Positions 6,710 to 13,979 of a DNA stretch of 14,337 nucleotides are shown here, piece by piece (the stretch's first letter is position 1; every line of letters starts with the position of its first letter). The notes beneath the pieces were generated by a model. That model did not search any database. It was not told where the DNA came from and saw only the letters and a program-made list of their open reading frames with translations. The translations under genes were made by a program, and so were the position numbers. Source of the DNA: JAHJQQ01 sp041739295 (lineage in GTDB: Bacteria; Pseudomonadota; Gammaproteobacteria; Thiohalobacterales; Thiohalobacteraceae); NCBI GenBank assembly GCA_041739295.1, contig JBGSOE010000408.1, positions 1-14,337 of the forward strand, read 5' to 3'.

Positions 6710-8161
6710 TCAACTTTTTACGTAACGGGCAATATCTGCCAGCGTGAAGTCTTCAGCGGTCTTGTCCGGGCGGCCGGACTCCTCCCAGATGCACGGATCG
6801 GGTTGCCAGCCCTTGACCGCCAAAAATGAACGACAGTGCACGAGCATGGTCGAAAACACCTCCATCAGCACCGCCGAACCGACCCGCCCCAGATGTTTGC
6901 CACCTTTGGCGGTACCCTCGAGCAGGATGTAAAGAAATAATGGCGTGTGTTTTTCCAGCTTCTCGCGAGTTGCCTTGGGCAGGCAGTGCCAACCCTTGAT
7001 CTTGTCGAATGCCAACGGGTAATTCGGGTCGATAAGCTTTTTGTCATACCCTTTATCGACCAGACCTTGTGCAAGCCGCTGCCCGCTCGGCAAACCCAGA
7101 ACATAGCTACGCAACAGATTGCGGAATGCGAGGGAACGATCATTGGCCCCGGCACCGCGCCCGACCACCGGGTCCGGCATATGGATAAGCTCATCGGCGA
7201 TCAGATGATCTATGGCCTTGGATTTCACATACTCGTGGCATTTCTCAACATCCAACAGGAACCGCCAGTCGACGACAAGCTTGGTCGGCAATGGTGAAAA
7301 CCCCAGGGTACCGAAACGCTCGTCGAACAACTCGATCACAGGATGGTCGGTATTCACCGGATACTGGCTACGCACCATGGTATGACCAAAACGATACGCC
7401 CCAACAGCGAACTCCACCGGCATACAGATCCGACCGCATTTGTCTTTCGGCGGACACAGCGGGTACTTGCCCGCCGCCAGCTTGCTTTTCGCGAAGGCAA
7501 ACAGCTTCGGGTCACAGACACGCCTGAGAAAATCGTTCAGCACCAGCCACTGATAATGGAAACGACAATCCTCCTGTGCATCCTCGAAGCTGCGCCCGAC
7601 GATACGCCGATTGTGCAGACGGAGAAACATAAGCTGCAATTGCGAAACGAAAAGGTTTTCGTCGTTACGCGGATCCCCGATCATGGCACGGCCGTCACGG
7701 TTACGCGGCACATCATTCTGATTCTCGGGGTTCCCGATCAGCATGCGTCCGGGCTGGCTCTGGTCATACATGAACGGATTCGCATCCGGTCCGAGACCGT
7801 ACACGCAATCCAGATCCAGCGAGGCGGTGCGCAGATTGGGTCTATTGGCGATATCTTTATTGTCCAGCTGTTCGCCGTGGAGCTTGCTGGTCGTGTCGAG
7901 GGTTATGTCGTGATCGATGAACTGCGCGAAGAATGTATAGCCGGCCGGTATTCCACTGTCTTCGGAACTGCCGTCAGCGTCATGCATTATGCCGCCGGGG
8001 CCGCCGAGCAGAGCCGCGATCTCCTCGGCCTCGCACTGGTTCTTGATGCCGCAATCGTCCGCCCAGGCGGGCAGGTCAGGAATCAATTTGCAGAAGGTGC
8101 CGAATCGTACGTGGCTGCAGCCACGCGCCTTGGTCATGCCATGAGGGGAAATAGTGGTCAT
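6710..8161 (-). CDS. Animal-type haem peroxidase family protein (bacterial)
   Basis: This 483-residue protein has the landmarks of the peroxidase-cyclooxygenase superfamily. The distal haem side is FFAQFIDHDITLD: Gln80, Asp83 (equivalent to the ester-linking Asp of myeloperoxidase), catalytic His84 and Ca-ligand Asp85. GDPRNDEN gives the distal Arg165 and, three residues on, Glu168, the second ester-linking position. The next position, Met in myeloperoxidase, is Asn here. LRLHNR follows as in the family. AYRFGHTMVRSQY supplies the proximal His260, and FRNLLRSYVLGLPSGQ its Asn partner near 348. No signal peptide is visible. The start at 8161 is chosen for GGAGGCAAGGAG just upstream; an in-frame ATG at 8290 would add 43 unconvincing residues. 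Relatives oxidise halides, phenols or fatty acids; the substrate is not deducible. The gene stands alone between two IS91-family remnants, suggesting recent acquisition. Confidence 0.88.
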   Translation of the reverse strand: MTTISPHGMTKARGCSHVRFGTFCKLIPDLPAWADDCGIKNQCEAEEIAALLGGPGGIMHDADGSSEDSGIPAGYTFFAQFIDHDITLDTTSKLHGEQLDNKDIANRPNLRTASLDLDCVYGLGPDANPFMYDQSQPGRMLIGNPENQNDVPRNRDGRAMIGDPRNDENLFVSQLQLMFLRLHNRRIVGRSFEDAQEDCRFHYQWLVLNDFLRRVCDPKLFAFAKSKLAAGKYPLCPPKDKCGRICMPVEFAVGAYRFGHTMVRSQYPVNTDHPVIELFDERFGTLGFSPLPTKLVVDWRFLLDVEKCHEYVKSKAIDHLIADELIHMPDPVVGRGAGANDRSLAFRNLLRSYVLGLPSGQRLAQGLVDKGYDKKLIDPNYPLAFDKIKGWHCLPKATREKLEKHTPLFLYILLEGTAKGGKHLGRVGSAVLMEVFSTMLVHCRSFLAVKGWQPDPCIWEESGRPDKTAEDFTLADIARYVKS

Positions 8162-8422
8162 ATGCTCCTTGCCTCCAGATGTGGTGTTATGTCCTGCCAC
8201 CGAAGGCGTGGAGAAAATACCCGACTCGTCCTTGGTGGGTACGCATATCTTAATCAGCGCAGCCGATGACCACCAGCCAGAATCACGCACTGACGAGTAG
8301 GTAATATCCGATACCAGCTGTCGGCATTGAGCCGAAAACGACAGGACAAGAGATGTGCGCCGCTTGAATGAGGGTGAATAACGGCGAAGAATAGAAAAAA
8401 TAAAAGCCTTTTTCCCCGCCCG

Positions 8423-8628
8423 TCAACCTATGATTTGCCTCGTCACCATGCGGCCACGCCGCCCGGTCAGCCTGCTTACCGCCTCGAAACCAGCCTGCAT
8501 CGCGCGGCGATCCGCGAAAATCCACCCGCGCCGTCGCCTTCGCCCTGCCTGTTCTGTGCGTTGGGCAAGCCGGCTTCCCGCCGCGCTGCGCGGCGTAGTA
8601 TCTTGAATCCATCCATTGGTTTTTGACG
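8423..8628 (-). mobile_element. Probable non-coding end of the IS91-family element
   Basis: This stretch follows the transposase stop (8629-8631) on the minus strand. It has no credible gene: the Arg-rich open frame through it lacks protein character and a ribosome-binding site. IS91-family elements carry their replication-origin end beyond the 3' end of the transposase, so this probably represents that end. The outer limit near 8423 is uncertain; an A/T-rich run at 8392-8414 may mark the boundary. Confidence 0.4.
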
Positions 8629-8873
8629 TCAGTTGAACAATGCCGCTTGTTCGCTGCCCTATGGCGCCCGGCTCTCGGGTAACGCGGAGACCTCGTGGGG
8701 TTCGGCTTTCTTTTTCAGGTGGTCGAGGTTCTTCTGAATCACCACCGGATCCTCGATGCAGGCGACGATCCTGACTGCCCCGCCGCAGAGGCCTTGCAGG
8801 TCTCAATGTCGATATTGAATACGCGCTTTAAGCGTTGCGCCCACGTCATGGATGCGCGCCGTTCAGCGGACGT
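8629..8873 (-). pseudogene. IS91-family transposase, C-terminal fragment
   Basis: The minus strand reads SAERRASMTWAQRLKRVFN then IDIETCKA. After one frameshift it continues CGGAVRIVACIEDPVVIQK and LDHLKKKAEPHEVSALPESR, with an in-frame TAG and a final TGA at 8629-8631. This is the Cys-containing C-terminal tail of IS91-family transposases (family pattern TWAQRLKRVFxIDIExC-xxCGG-xxxIIAxIEDP-xxIxxIL). It begins exactly where the other remnant at 5578-6264 leaves off in protein order, but lies upstream of it on the same strand. Its left edge (8873) is within about 8 bp of the first recognisable codon of the HIT-domain gene on the opposite strand, so the junction is sharp. Confidence 0.85.
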
Positions 8874-9369
8874 TGGTGGTCCGCTCCCTGCTGACCGCAC
8901 GATTATCACTGAGAACGAACTGGCGTTAGCCATACGGGACGGCTTCCCGGTGACTGAGGGGCACACACTGGTTATTCCCAAACGGCATGTGGTGAGTTAC
9001 TTTGAACTAGGGCAGCCCATGGTGAATGCCATTAGCTGTCTGCTGGGGAAGCTTCGGGACTCTATACGGACAGACGATACCTCAGTGACCGGCTTCAACG
9101 TTGGGATCAACGATGGTCCCGATGCGAGGCAGACGATCTTCCACGTTCATGTGCATCTCATGCCGAGACGGAAGGGAGACGTGGAGAGTCCTAGATGTGG
9201 AGTGAGGAACACGATTCCCGGGAAGGGGGTGCTGACACAGCATCGTTGGAAATATCGTATTAATGAAAGATCTAAAATGAATCAGGTAGATCAGCAATTG
9301 TCGAAAGACAATACCAGATGCATGTTGTTTAATGTAGGGATAGATACATGGACAAAAGAGGAATTGTAA
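8848..9369 (+). CDS. HIT-domain protein with replaced N-terminus and run-on C-terminus
   Basis: The frame encodes a histidine-triad (HIT) nucleotide-binding protein, a family of nucleotide hydrolases and transferases. Recognisable parts are LPADRTIITENELALAIRDG, PVTEGHTLVIPKRHVVSYFE and GFNVGINDGPDARQT, then the triad HVHVHLMPR (His99, His101 and His103 if ATG 8848 is used) and KGDVESPRCGVRNTIPGKG. The family usually starts with a Cys-containing CPFC-like stretch just before LPADR; here that is replaced by bases belonging to the IS91 remnant, so codons before 8881 are foreign. The family usually ends soon after IPGK, whereas this frame runs 46 residues further into AT-rich DNA, ending at 9369 inside the next gene. 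Other possible starts are GTG 8695 and ATG 8806; none has a ribosome-binding site. It may be a damaged but still folded protein, or a pseudogene. Confidence 0.7.
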   Translation: MDARRSADVGGPLPADRTIITENELALAIRDGFPVTEGHTLVIPKRHVVSYFELGQPMVNAISCLLGKLRDSIRTDDTSVTGFNVGINDGPDARQTIFHVHVHLMPRRKGDVESPRCGVRNTIPGKGVLTQHRWKYRINERSKMNQVDQQLSKDNTRCMLFNVGIDTWTKEEL

Positions 9370-10271
9370 TTGCTCAACGTCATATAACTGCGAATGGTGC
9401 AACACGCCTTCTTCAATTGTCTGGCCTAGAATTGAGAAAATATCTATTTTTTTGGGATGTAATCGACTACCCATATTGTCCCGTACTCTCCGAAAAAACC
9501 ATCGATAATCTTGACCTTCAATTCCTAGAGTCAGCGAATGTCCTACAAAGGACCGAGCTCAAAGATTTTAATATAAATATTACACCCCAGCCCGGAGAGG
9601 AAACCATAGAAGATCTCCCTACTTCTACCGTTACATACACACCAAACGAAATGGTTATAAGTATGCGCTTGCCAATTGAGGTTTCATTAAAGGCTCAAAT
9701 GAATGCCTATAAGATAAATGATAAATTAGAACCTGGACATTGGACAATGGCGCAGCTTACGACTGAGCCCCGCCTGTACATGCAAGAAGCAGTTACCAGA
9801 CCTGGGATAGAATTTGAACTTTACAACATACTGCCTATACCTGAGCATGATGTCCCACTTAATGAGATTCTTGAGTTTAAAGAAAGACGCAGTGACGAGC
9901 TAATCGAACTCCGCTGTTACCTAGATGATATTTACCAAAAGATCGTATCATCCGCGGACCTGCCAAGATCAAAAATTACCGAGATCACCAAGCTTGAAAA
10001 ATCATTAAGAGATCTAGACAGTGTTTTAGAAGCAGATGGAATAAATAGAACAAGCACCTCACTTCGATCATTTATTGCTGGAGATTTTGGAAGCATTTTC
10101 AGCGCAGCAACTGGTACGGCTGTATTATCTTCCTTTGTTGAGATGACGCCTTTAATGCATGGCGTCGTTAATGTTGGTTTATATTTAGCTGCAAAAAAAC
10201 TTATATCACCTCGCAAACAACACAAGGGGCATCCATATTTATACTTATCATCGGCTAGAGATAATATTTGA
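9348..10271 (+). CDS. DUF6236-like protein, AT-rich, function unknown
   Basis: This 307-residue protein begins MDKRGIVIAQRHI, with AGGGA seven bases before ATG 9348. The middle contains PLNEILEFKERRSDELIELR, followed by a helical stretch to about residue 235, which I recall as typical of DUF6236; the assignment is from memory. The C-terminal part has a Gly/Ala-rich hydrophobic segment (GSIFSAATGTAVLSSFVEMT, then LMHGVVNVGLYLAAKKL) that could insert in a membrane or pack as a buried hairpin. Codon use and composition (22 of 60 bases G+C at 9661-9720) differ strongly from the flanking genes, a sign of horizontal transfer. It overlaps the end of the HIT reading frame by 22 bp. No nuclease, ATPase or toxin motif is visible. 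Confidence 0.75.
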   Translation: MDKRGIVIAQRHITANGATRLLQLSGLELRKYLFFWDVIDYPYCPVLSEKTIDNLDLQFLESANVLQRTELKDFNINITPQPGEETIEDLPTSTVTYTPNEMVISMRLPIEVSLKAQMNAYKINDKLEPGHWTMAQLTTEPRLYMQEAVTRPGIEFELYNILPIPEHDVPLNEILEFKERRSDELIELRCYLDDIYQKIVSSADLPRSKITEITKLEKSLRDLDSVLEADGINRTSTSLRSFIAGDFGSIFSAATGTAVLSSFVEMTPLMHGVVNVGLYLAAKKLISPRKQHKGHPYLYLSSARDNI

Positions 10272-10344
10272 TGGCCAATGTCCGATTCTTGAAGAACTCA
10301 GTCTGTGATGCCGACCAGTACCAGTCTTTGCCTGCCAGTACCGG

Positions 10345-11922
10345 CTACTCCCACTCGATCGTCCCCGGCGGTTTGCCGGTGATGTCGTAGACCACGCGGG
10401 CGATGCGCGGGATTTCGTTGATGATGCGCCGCGAGCAGTTATCGAGGAATTCGTAAGGGAGATGCGCCCAGCGCGCGGTCATGAAGTCGATGGTCTCGAC
10501 GGCGCGCAGCGCGACGACATAATCATAACGCCGGCCGTCACCGGTCACGCCCACGGATTTCACCGGCAGGAACACGGTGAAGGCCTGTGAGACTTTGTCA
10601 TACAGATCGTGCTTGCGCAGTTCTTCGATGAAGATGTGGTCGGCCAAGCGCAAGGTGTCGGCGTATTCTTTTTTCACCGCACCGAGGATACGCACACCCA
10701 GGCCTGGGCCCGGGAAGGGATGACGGTAGACCATGTCATAGGGCAGGCCGGCCTCAACACCCAGCCTGCGTACTTCGTCCTTGAACAACTCGCGCAGGGG
10801 TTCCAGCAGCTTGAGCTGCATATGTTCGGGCAAGCCACCGACGTTGTGGTGCGACTTGATCAAATGCGCCTTGCCGGTCTTGGCGCCCGCGGATTCGATC
10901 ACGTCGGGATAGATGGTGCCCTGCGCCAGCCACTTCGCGTTCTTGAGTTTGGCGGCCTCTTCCTCGAACACTTCGATGAACAGATTGCCGATGGCCTTGC
11001 GCTTGCGCTCGGGATCGTCGACGCCGTCGAGCACTTTAAGAAAACGCGCCTCGGCATCGACCCGGATCACCTGCACACCCATGTGTTCGGCGAAGGTCGC
11101 CATGACCTGATCGCCTTCCTTGTGACGCAGCAAACCATTATCGACAAACACGCAGGTCAGCTGATCACCGATGGCACGGTGCAGCAATGCCGCAACCACC
11201 GAGGAATCGACGCCGCCGGACAGCCCCAACAAAACCTCATCCTTACCCACCTGAGTGCGAATAGCCTTGATACTGTCTTCAATAATGTTACCCGCCGTCC
11301 AGAGCGCGTCGCAGCCGCAAATCTCGCGGATGAAGCGCGTGAGGATACGTCCGCCCTGGCGGGTATGCGTGACTTCGGGATGGAACTGCACGCCGTAGTA
11401 ATGTCGACTGTCATCGGCCATTGCGGCGATCGGTGCGCTGTCGGTGCTGGCCATCAGCTTGAAACCGGTCGGCAAGTCAACCACGCGGTCACCGTGACTC
11501 ATCCATACATCCAGCAGTCCGAAACCTTCGTCGCTGGTGTGATCTTCGATGTCTTTCAGCAGCTGGGTATGGCCACGCGCACGCACCTGCGCATAACCGT
11601 ATTCGTGATGATCGGAAGACTCGACCTTGCCGCCCAGCTGCTGCGCCATGGTCTGCATGCCGTAGCAGATGCCAAACACCGGTACACCCAAATCAAACAC
11701 CAGCATCGGCGCGCGCGGAGTATGTTCCGCCGTAACCGTTTCCGGCCCCCCCGAGAGGATGATGCCCTTGGGCTTGAAGATACGCAGATCCTGTTCATCC
11801 ATGTCATAGGGATGAATCTCGCAGTACACACCGATCTCGCGCACGCGGCGGGCGATCAGCTGGGTGTATTGCGATCCGAAATCGAGGATCAGGATGCGGT
11901 GGGCATGGATATCGTTTGACAA
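10345..11922 (-). CDS. guaA: GMP synthase (glutamine-hydrolysing)
   Basis: GuaA amidates XMP to GMP with ATP and glutamine, the last step of GMP synthesis in the cytoplasm. The 525-residue length is usual. The N-terminal class I glutamine amidotransferase has nucleophile Cys86 in GICYGMQ and His181/Glu183 in VQFHPEV. The ATP-pyrophosphatase domain has its PP-loop, LSGGVDSSV, at about 234-242. The C-terminal dimerisation domain includes RHPFPGPGLGVRILG and ends GTIEWE. The start is unusual: an in-frame TGA lies two codons before TTG 11922, so translation must begin at this TTG or further inside. The N-terminal residues SNDIHAHRILILDFGSQY fit the family from the TTG onward. No clear ribosome-binding site precedes it, which suggests modest or coupled translation behind guaB, 96 bp upstream. 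Confidence 0.97.
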   Translation of the reverse strand: MSNDIHAHRILILDFGSQYTQLIARRVREIGVYCEIHPYDMDEQDLRIFKPKGIILSGGPETVTAEHTPRAPMLVFDLGVPVFGICYGMQTMAQQLGGKVESSDHHEYGYAQVRARGHTQLLKDIEDHTSDEGFGLLDVWMSHGDRVVDLPTGFKLMASTDSAPIAAMADDSRHYYGVQFHPEVTHTRQGGRILTRFIREICGCDALWTAGNIIEDSIKAIRTQVGKDEVLLGLSGGVDSSVVAALLHRAIGDQLTCVFVDNGLLRHKEGDQVMATFAEHMGVQVIRVDAEARFLKVLDGVDDPERKRKAIGNLFIEVFEEEAAKLKNAKWLAQGTIYPDVIESAGAKTGKAHLIKSHHNVGGLPEHMQLKLLEPLRELFKDEVRRLGVEAGLPYDMVYRHPFPGPGLGVRILGAVKKEYADTLRLADHIFIEELRKHDLYDKVSQAFTVFLPVKSVGVTGDGRRYDYVVALRAVETIDFMTARWAHLPYEFLDNCSRRIINEIPRIARVVYDITGKPPGTIEWE

Positions 11923-11935
11923 GGTTCAAGGCTCT

Positions 11936-12005
11936 AGGTGCTAGGGAACGTAAAGTGACTAGGTGACAAGGTAAGGAGAGGGTTTTCCCCTCGCGCCTAG
12001 TACCT
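11936..12005. repeat. Inverted and direct short repeats between guaB and guaA
   Basis: The spacer holds AGGTGCTAGG (11936-11945) and its near-complement CCTAGTACCT (11996-12005), which pair over ten bases with one G-U. A second CTAGGTG occurs at 11959-11965. Inside lies a small hairpin, GAGGG and CCCTC around GAAAA on the minus strand (about 11978-11992). It may shape the guaB-guaA transcript; it is not a clear terminator. Confidence 0.45.
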
Positions 12006-12018
12006 CGTCCCTCGCCCC

Positions 12019-13482
12019 TTAAACTCGATAATTCGGTGCTTCCTTGGTGATCTGTACGTCATGCACATGGCTCTCCGCCATGCCGGCGCTGGTCACGCGC
12101 ACGAACTTCGGCTTGGTGCGCATTTCTTCGATGGTCTGGCAACCGGTGTAACCCATGCTGGAGCGCAACCCGCCGAGCAGTTGATGGATCACCGAGGCCA
12201 GTGGGCCTTTGTATGGCACACGGCCTTCGATACCTTCCGGTACCAGTTTCTCTGCAGAATTTCCTTCCTGGAAATAGCGATCCGATGAGCCCTGCTGGCC
12301 CGACATTGCACCGAGCGAACCCATGCCACGATAGGATTTGTAGGAACGTCCCTGGAACAGTTCGACCTCACCCGGTGCCTCTTCGGTGCCGGCAAACATG
12401 CTGCCGACCATGATCGAATGCGCACCCGCGGCAATCGCCTTGGCCATATCGCCGGAGTAACGGATACCGCCGTCCGCGATCAATGGCACACCACTCTTCT
12501 TGAGCACTGCGGCGACATTGGCCACCGCGCTGATTTGCGGCACACCGACACCGGCGACAATACGCGTAGTGCAGATCGAGCCCGGACCAATGCCGACCTT
12601 CACACCATCCGCACCGGCCTTCACCAGCGCCAAGGCAGCCTCGGCCGTGGCGATATTACCGCCGATAACCTGCACCTCGGGAAAATGCTTTTTCACCCAG
12701 GTGACGCGATCCAACACACCCTTGGAATGACCATGCGCGGTATCGACCACGATCACGTCCACGCCGGCGGCAACCAGTGCCGCAATACGTGCATCCGTGC
12801 CGGCACCGACACCGACCGCCGCACCAACACGCAGGCTACCCAGCGAGTCCTTGCAGGCATTGGGTTTGTCGGTGGCCTTCTGAATATCTTTGACGGTGAT
12901 CAGGCCGCGCAGCTGGAAGTTCTTGTCGACCACCAGCACCTTCTCAATGCGATGTGAGTGCAGCAGGCGCACGACTTCATCTTTCTCGGCACCTTCATTC
13001 ACTGTCACCAGACGATCTTTCGGTGTCATCACCTCCGATACCGGCGAGTCGAAACGCGATTCGAAACGCAGATCGCGGTTAGTGACAATACCAACCAACT
13101 CACTACCGTCGACCACCGGTACGCCGGAGATGTTGTGCGCACGGGTAAGATCCAGTACTTCGCGGATACTGGTGGTGGGGGTCACCGTGAACGGATCCTT
13201 GATGACGCCGCTCTCGAACTTCTTAACGATCCGCACCTGCTCGGCCTGCATCTCACCGGTCATGTTCTTGTGGATGATGCCGATGCCACCTTCCTGCGCC
13301 AAGGCGATGGCCAGCCGCGCCTCGGACACGGTGTCCATGGCCGCCGCCAGGAGCGGGATATTCATATGGATATCCCGGGTCAGTTGGGTCCGGAGTTCGA
13401 CATCCTTGGGCAGAACGGCCGAGTAATCAGGCAGGAGGAGAACGTCATCAAAGGTGAGGGCTTCTTCGGCAATGCGCAGCAT
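12019..13482 (-). CDS. guaB: IMP dehydrogenase
   Basis: GuaB oxidises IMP to XMP with NAD, the committed step of guanine nucleotide synthesis. The 487-residue length matches E. coli (488). The protein opens MLRIAEEALTFDDVLLLPDY. Two CBS domains lie at about 93-205 (for example GVPVVDGSELVGIVTNRDLR and VLVVDKNFQLRGLITVKDI). The catalytic loop is GIGPGSICTTRIV, with Cys304. Further on are IADGGIRYSGD, the phosphate-binding GSMFAGTEE, and YRGMGSLGAM. The C-terminus (APNYRV) is normal. ATG 13482 is chosen although the frame is open to 13584, because family homology starts there and the longer version would overlap the promoter. The bases before ATG are C-rich (CCCCCCACCT) without a ribosome-binding site, which is odd for a core gene. 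It is the first gene of the guaBA operon. Confidence 0.97.
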   Translation of the reverse strand: MLRIAEEALTFDDVLLLPDYSAVLPKDVELRTQLTRDIHMNIPLLAAAMDTVSEARLAIALAQEGGIGIIHKNMTGEMQAEQVRIVKKFESGVIKDPFTVTPTTSIREVLDLTRAHNISGVPVVDGSELVGIVTNRDLRFESRFDSPVSEVMTPKDRLVTVNEGAEKDEVVRLLHSHRIEKVLVVDKNFQLRGLITVKDIQKATDKPNACKDSLGSLRVGAAVGVGAGTDARIAALVAAGVDVIVVDTAHGHSKGVLDRVTWVKKHFPEVQVIGGNIATAEAALALVKAGADGVKVGIGPGSICTTRIVAGVGVPQISAVANVAAVLKKSGVPLIADGGIRYSGDMAKAIAAGAHSIMVGSMFAGTEEAPGEVELFQGRSYKSYRGMGSLGAMSGQQGSSDRYFQEGNSAEKLVPEGIEGRVPYKGPLASVIHQLLGGLRSSMGYTGCQTIEEMRTKPKFVRVTSAGMAESHVHDVQITKEAPNYRV

Positions 13483-13524
13483 AGGTGGGGGGTCCGTACC
13501 TAAAGTCTTGAAGTGAGGCGCGCA

Positions 13525-13553
13525 ATTATAGGTTTTGGCAGGCCCCGGGTAAA
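13525..13553 (-). promoter_or_regulatory. Predicted sigma70 promoter of guaBA
   Basis: On the minus strand TTTACC (13548-13553) and a perfect TATAAT (13525-13530) are separated by exactly 17 bases. Transcription would start near 13518, giving a leader of roughly 35 bases before the guaB ATG. The bases just after the -10 box are TGCGCGCC, a GC-rich discriminator. In E. coli such discriminators go with growth-rate and ppGpp control, which is known for the guaB promoter; here this is inference. Confidence 0.75.
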
Positions 13554-13607
13554 CCGGAGAGTCTGCCAGACTATCCAGTTTCACCTACTACAGGCCTCAA
13601 ACCCCCG

Positions 13608-13623
13608 CTCTCCCGTGGGAGAG
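13608..13623. repeat. Short hairpin CTCTCCC/GGGAGAG
   Basis: A seven-base inverted repeat separated by GT. Similar short palindromes are scattered through many gammaproteobacterial spacers. It has no T run on either strand and is therefore not called a terminator. Confidence 0.4.
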
Positions 13624-13699
13624 TGTTGGTGCGCGGGGTTCAACATCAACAATATTGCAGGAATATTGACTCTCTCATCCTACGGGCTAGTGTGCAGAA

Positions 13700-13792
13700 T
13701 TGTCGGACGCGGCCTTCGGCCTGAATCCGACCTACGAGTCTACGCGAGCCAGACGTAGGTCGGATTCAGCGGCTTTAGCCGCGCACCCGACA
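13700..13792. repeat. REP-like inverted pair (BIME-type)
   Basis: The left arm (13700-13736) begins TTGTCGG and ends AATCCGACCTACG. The right arm (13754-13792) begins CGTAGGTCGGATT and ends CCGACAA. The 13-base inner arms pair perfectly around a 17-base loop, and each arm has its own small GC hairpin (CGGCCTTCGGCC; GCGGCTTTAGCCGC). This two-level symmetry is typical of paired REP sequences. Such elements are moved by RAYT transposases and can influence mRNA ends. Confidence 0.75.
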
Positions 13793-13807
13793 ATCCAGCA
13801 AACGTAG

Positions 13808-13824
13808 CCCGGATGAAATCCGGG
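13808..13824. repeat. REP-like hairpin CCCGGAT/ATCCGGG
   Basis: CCCGGAT and ATCCGGG pair over seven bases around GAA, preceded by GTAG. The GTAG-plus-stem form resembles a minimal REP unit. It sits 16 bases from the larger REP-like pair. Confidence 0.6.
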
Positions 13825-13876
13825 GCCGGTTTCAGGCCTCCCTGTGTGCATTCGGACTACCAAGTAAAGACCCTCG

Positions 13877-13944
13877 CACCCGAGGCCACAGAGGGCACGG
13901 AGTTTTAGCCATGATTGTCTCCGCGTGTTGCGTGGCCTCGGGTG
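13877..13944. repeat. Inverted repeat, 13-bp perfect outer arms
   Basis: CACCCGAGGCCAC (13877-13889) and GTGGCCTCGGGTG (13932-13944) are perfect complements. Inside, CGGAG (13898-13902) pairs with CTCCG (13919-13923), giving a long stem with an internal loop. It is probably a relative of the next repeat, or of a non-autonomous mobile palindrome. Confidence 0.65.
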
Positions 13945-13979
13945 TGGATATGCGCTGTATGGCGGGTTGATAAACCCTT

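Noticed and set aside
7343..8269. 308-codon plus-strand open frame opposite the peroxidase gene.
   Set aside because: It is antisense to a gene with all haem-peroxidase landmarks; the opposite frame is open because of codon bias.
8423..8806. Arg-rich minus-strand open frame of 127 residues.
   Set aside because: It crosses the IS91 transposase C-terminus in the wrong frame and continues into the element's non-coding end; composition is not protein-like.
8848..10271. HIT plus DUF6236-like pair as a toxin-antitoxin system.
   Set aside because: Neither protein has a known toxin or antitoxin fold, the sizes are atypical, and the first gene appears damaged at its start.
10609..11919. Long plus-strand open frame (436 codons) opposite guaA.
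   Set aside because: It is the antisense shadow of guaA, whose catalytic motifs and family length are unmistakable.
12958..13503. 181-codon plus-strand open frame opposite guaB.
   Set aside because: Antisense shadow of guaB with no recognisable domain.
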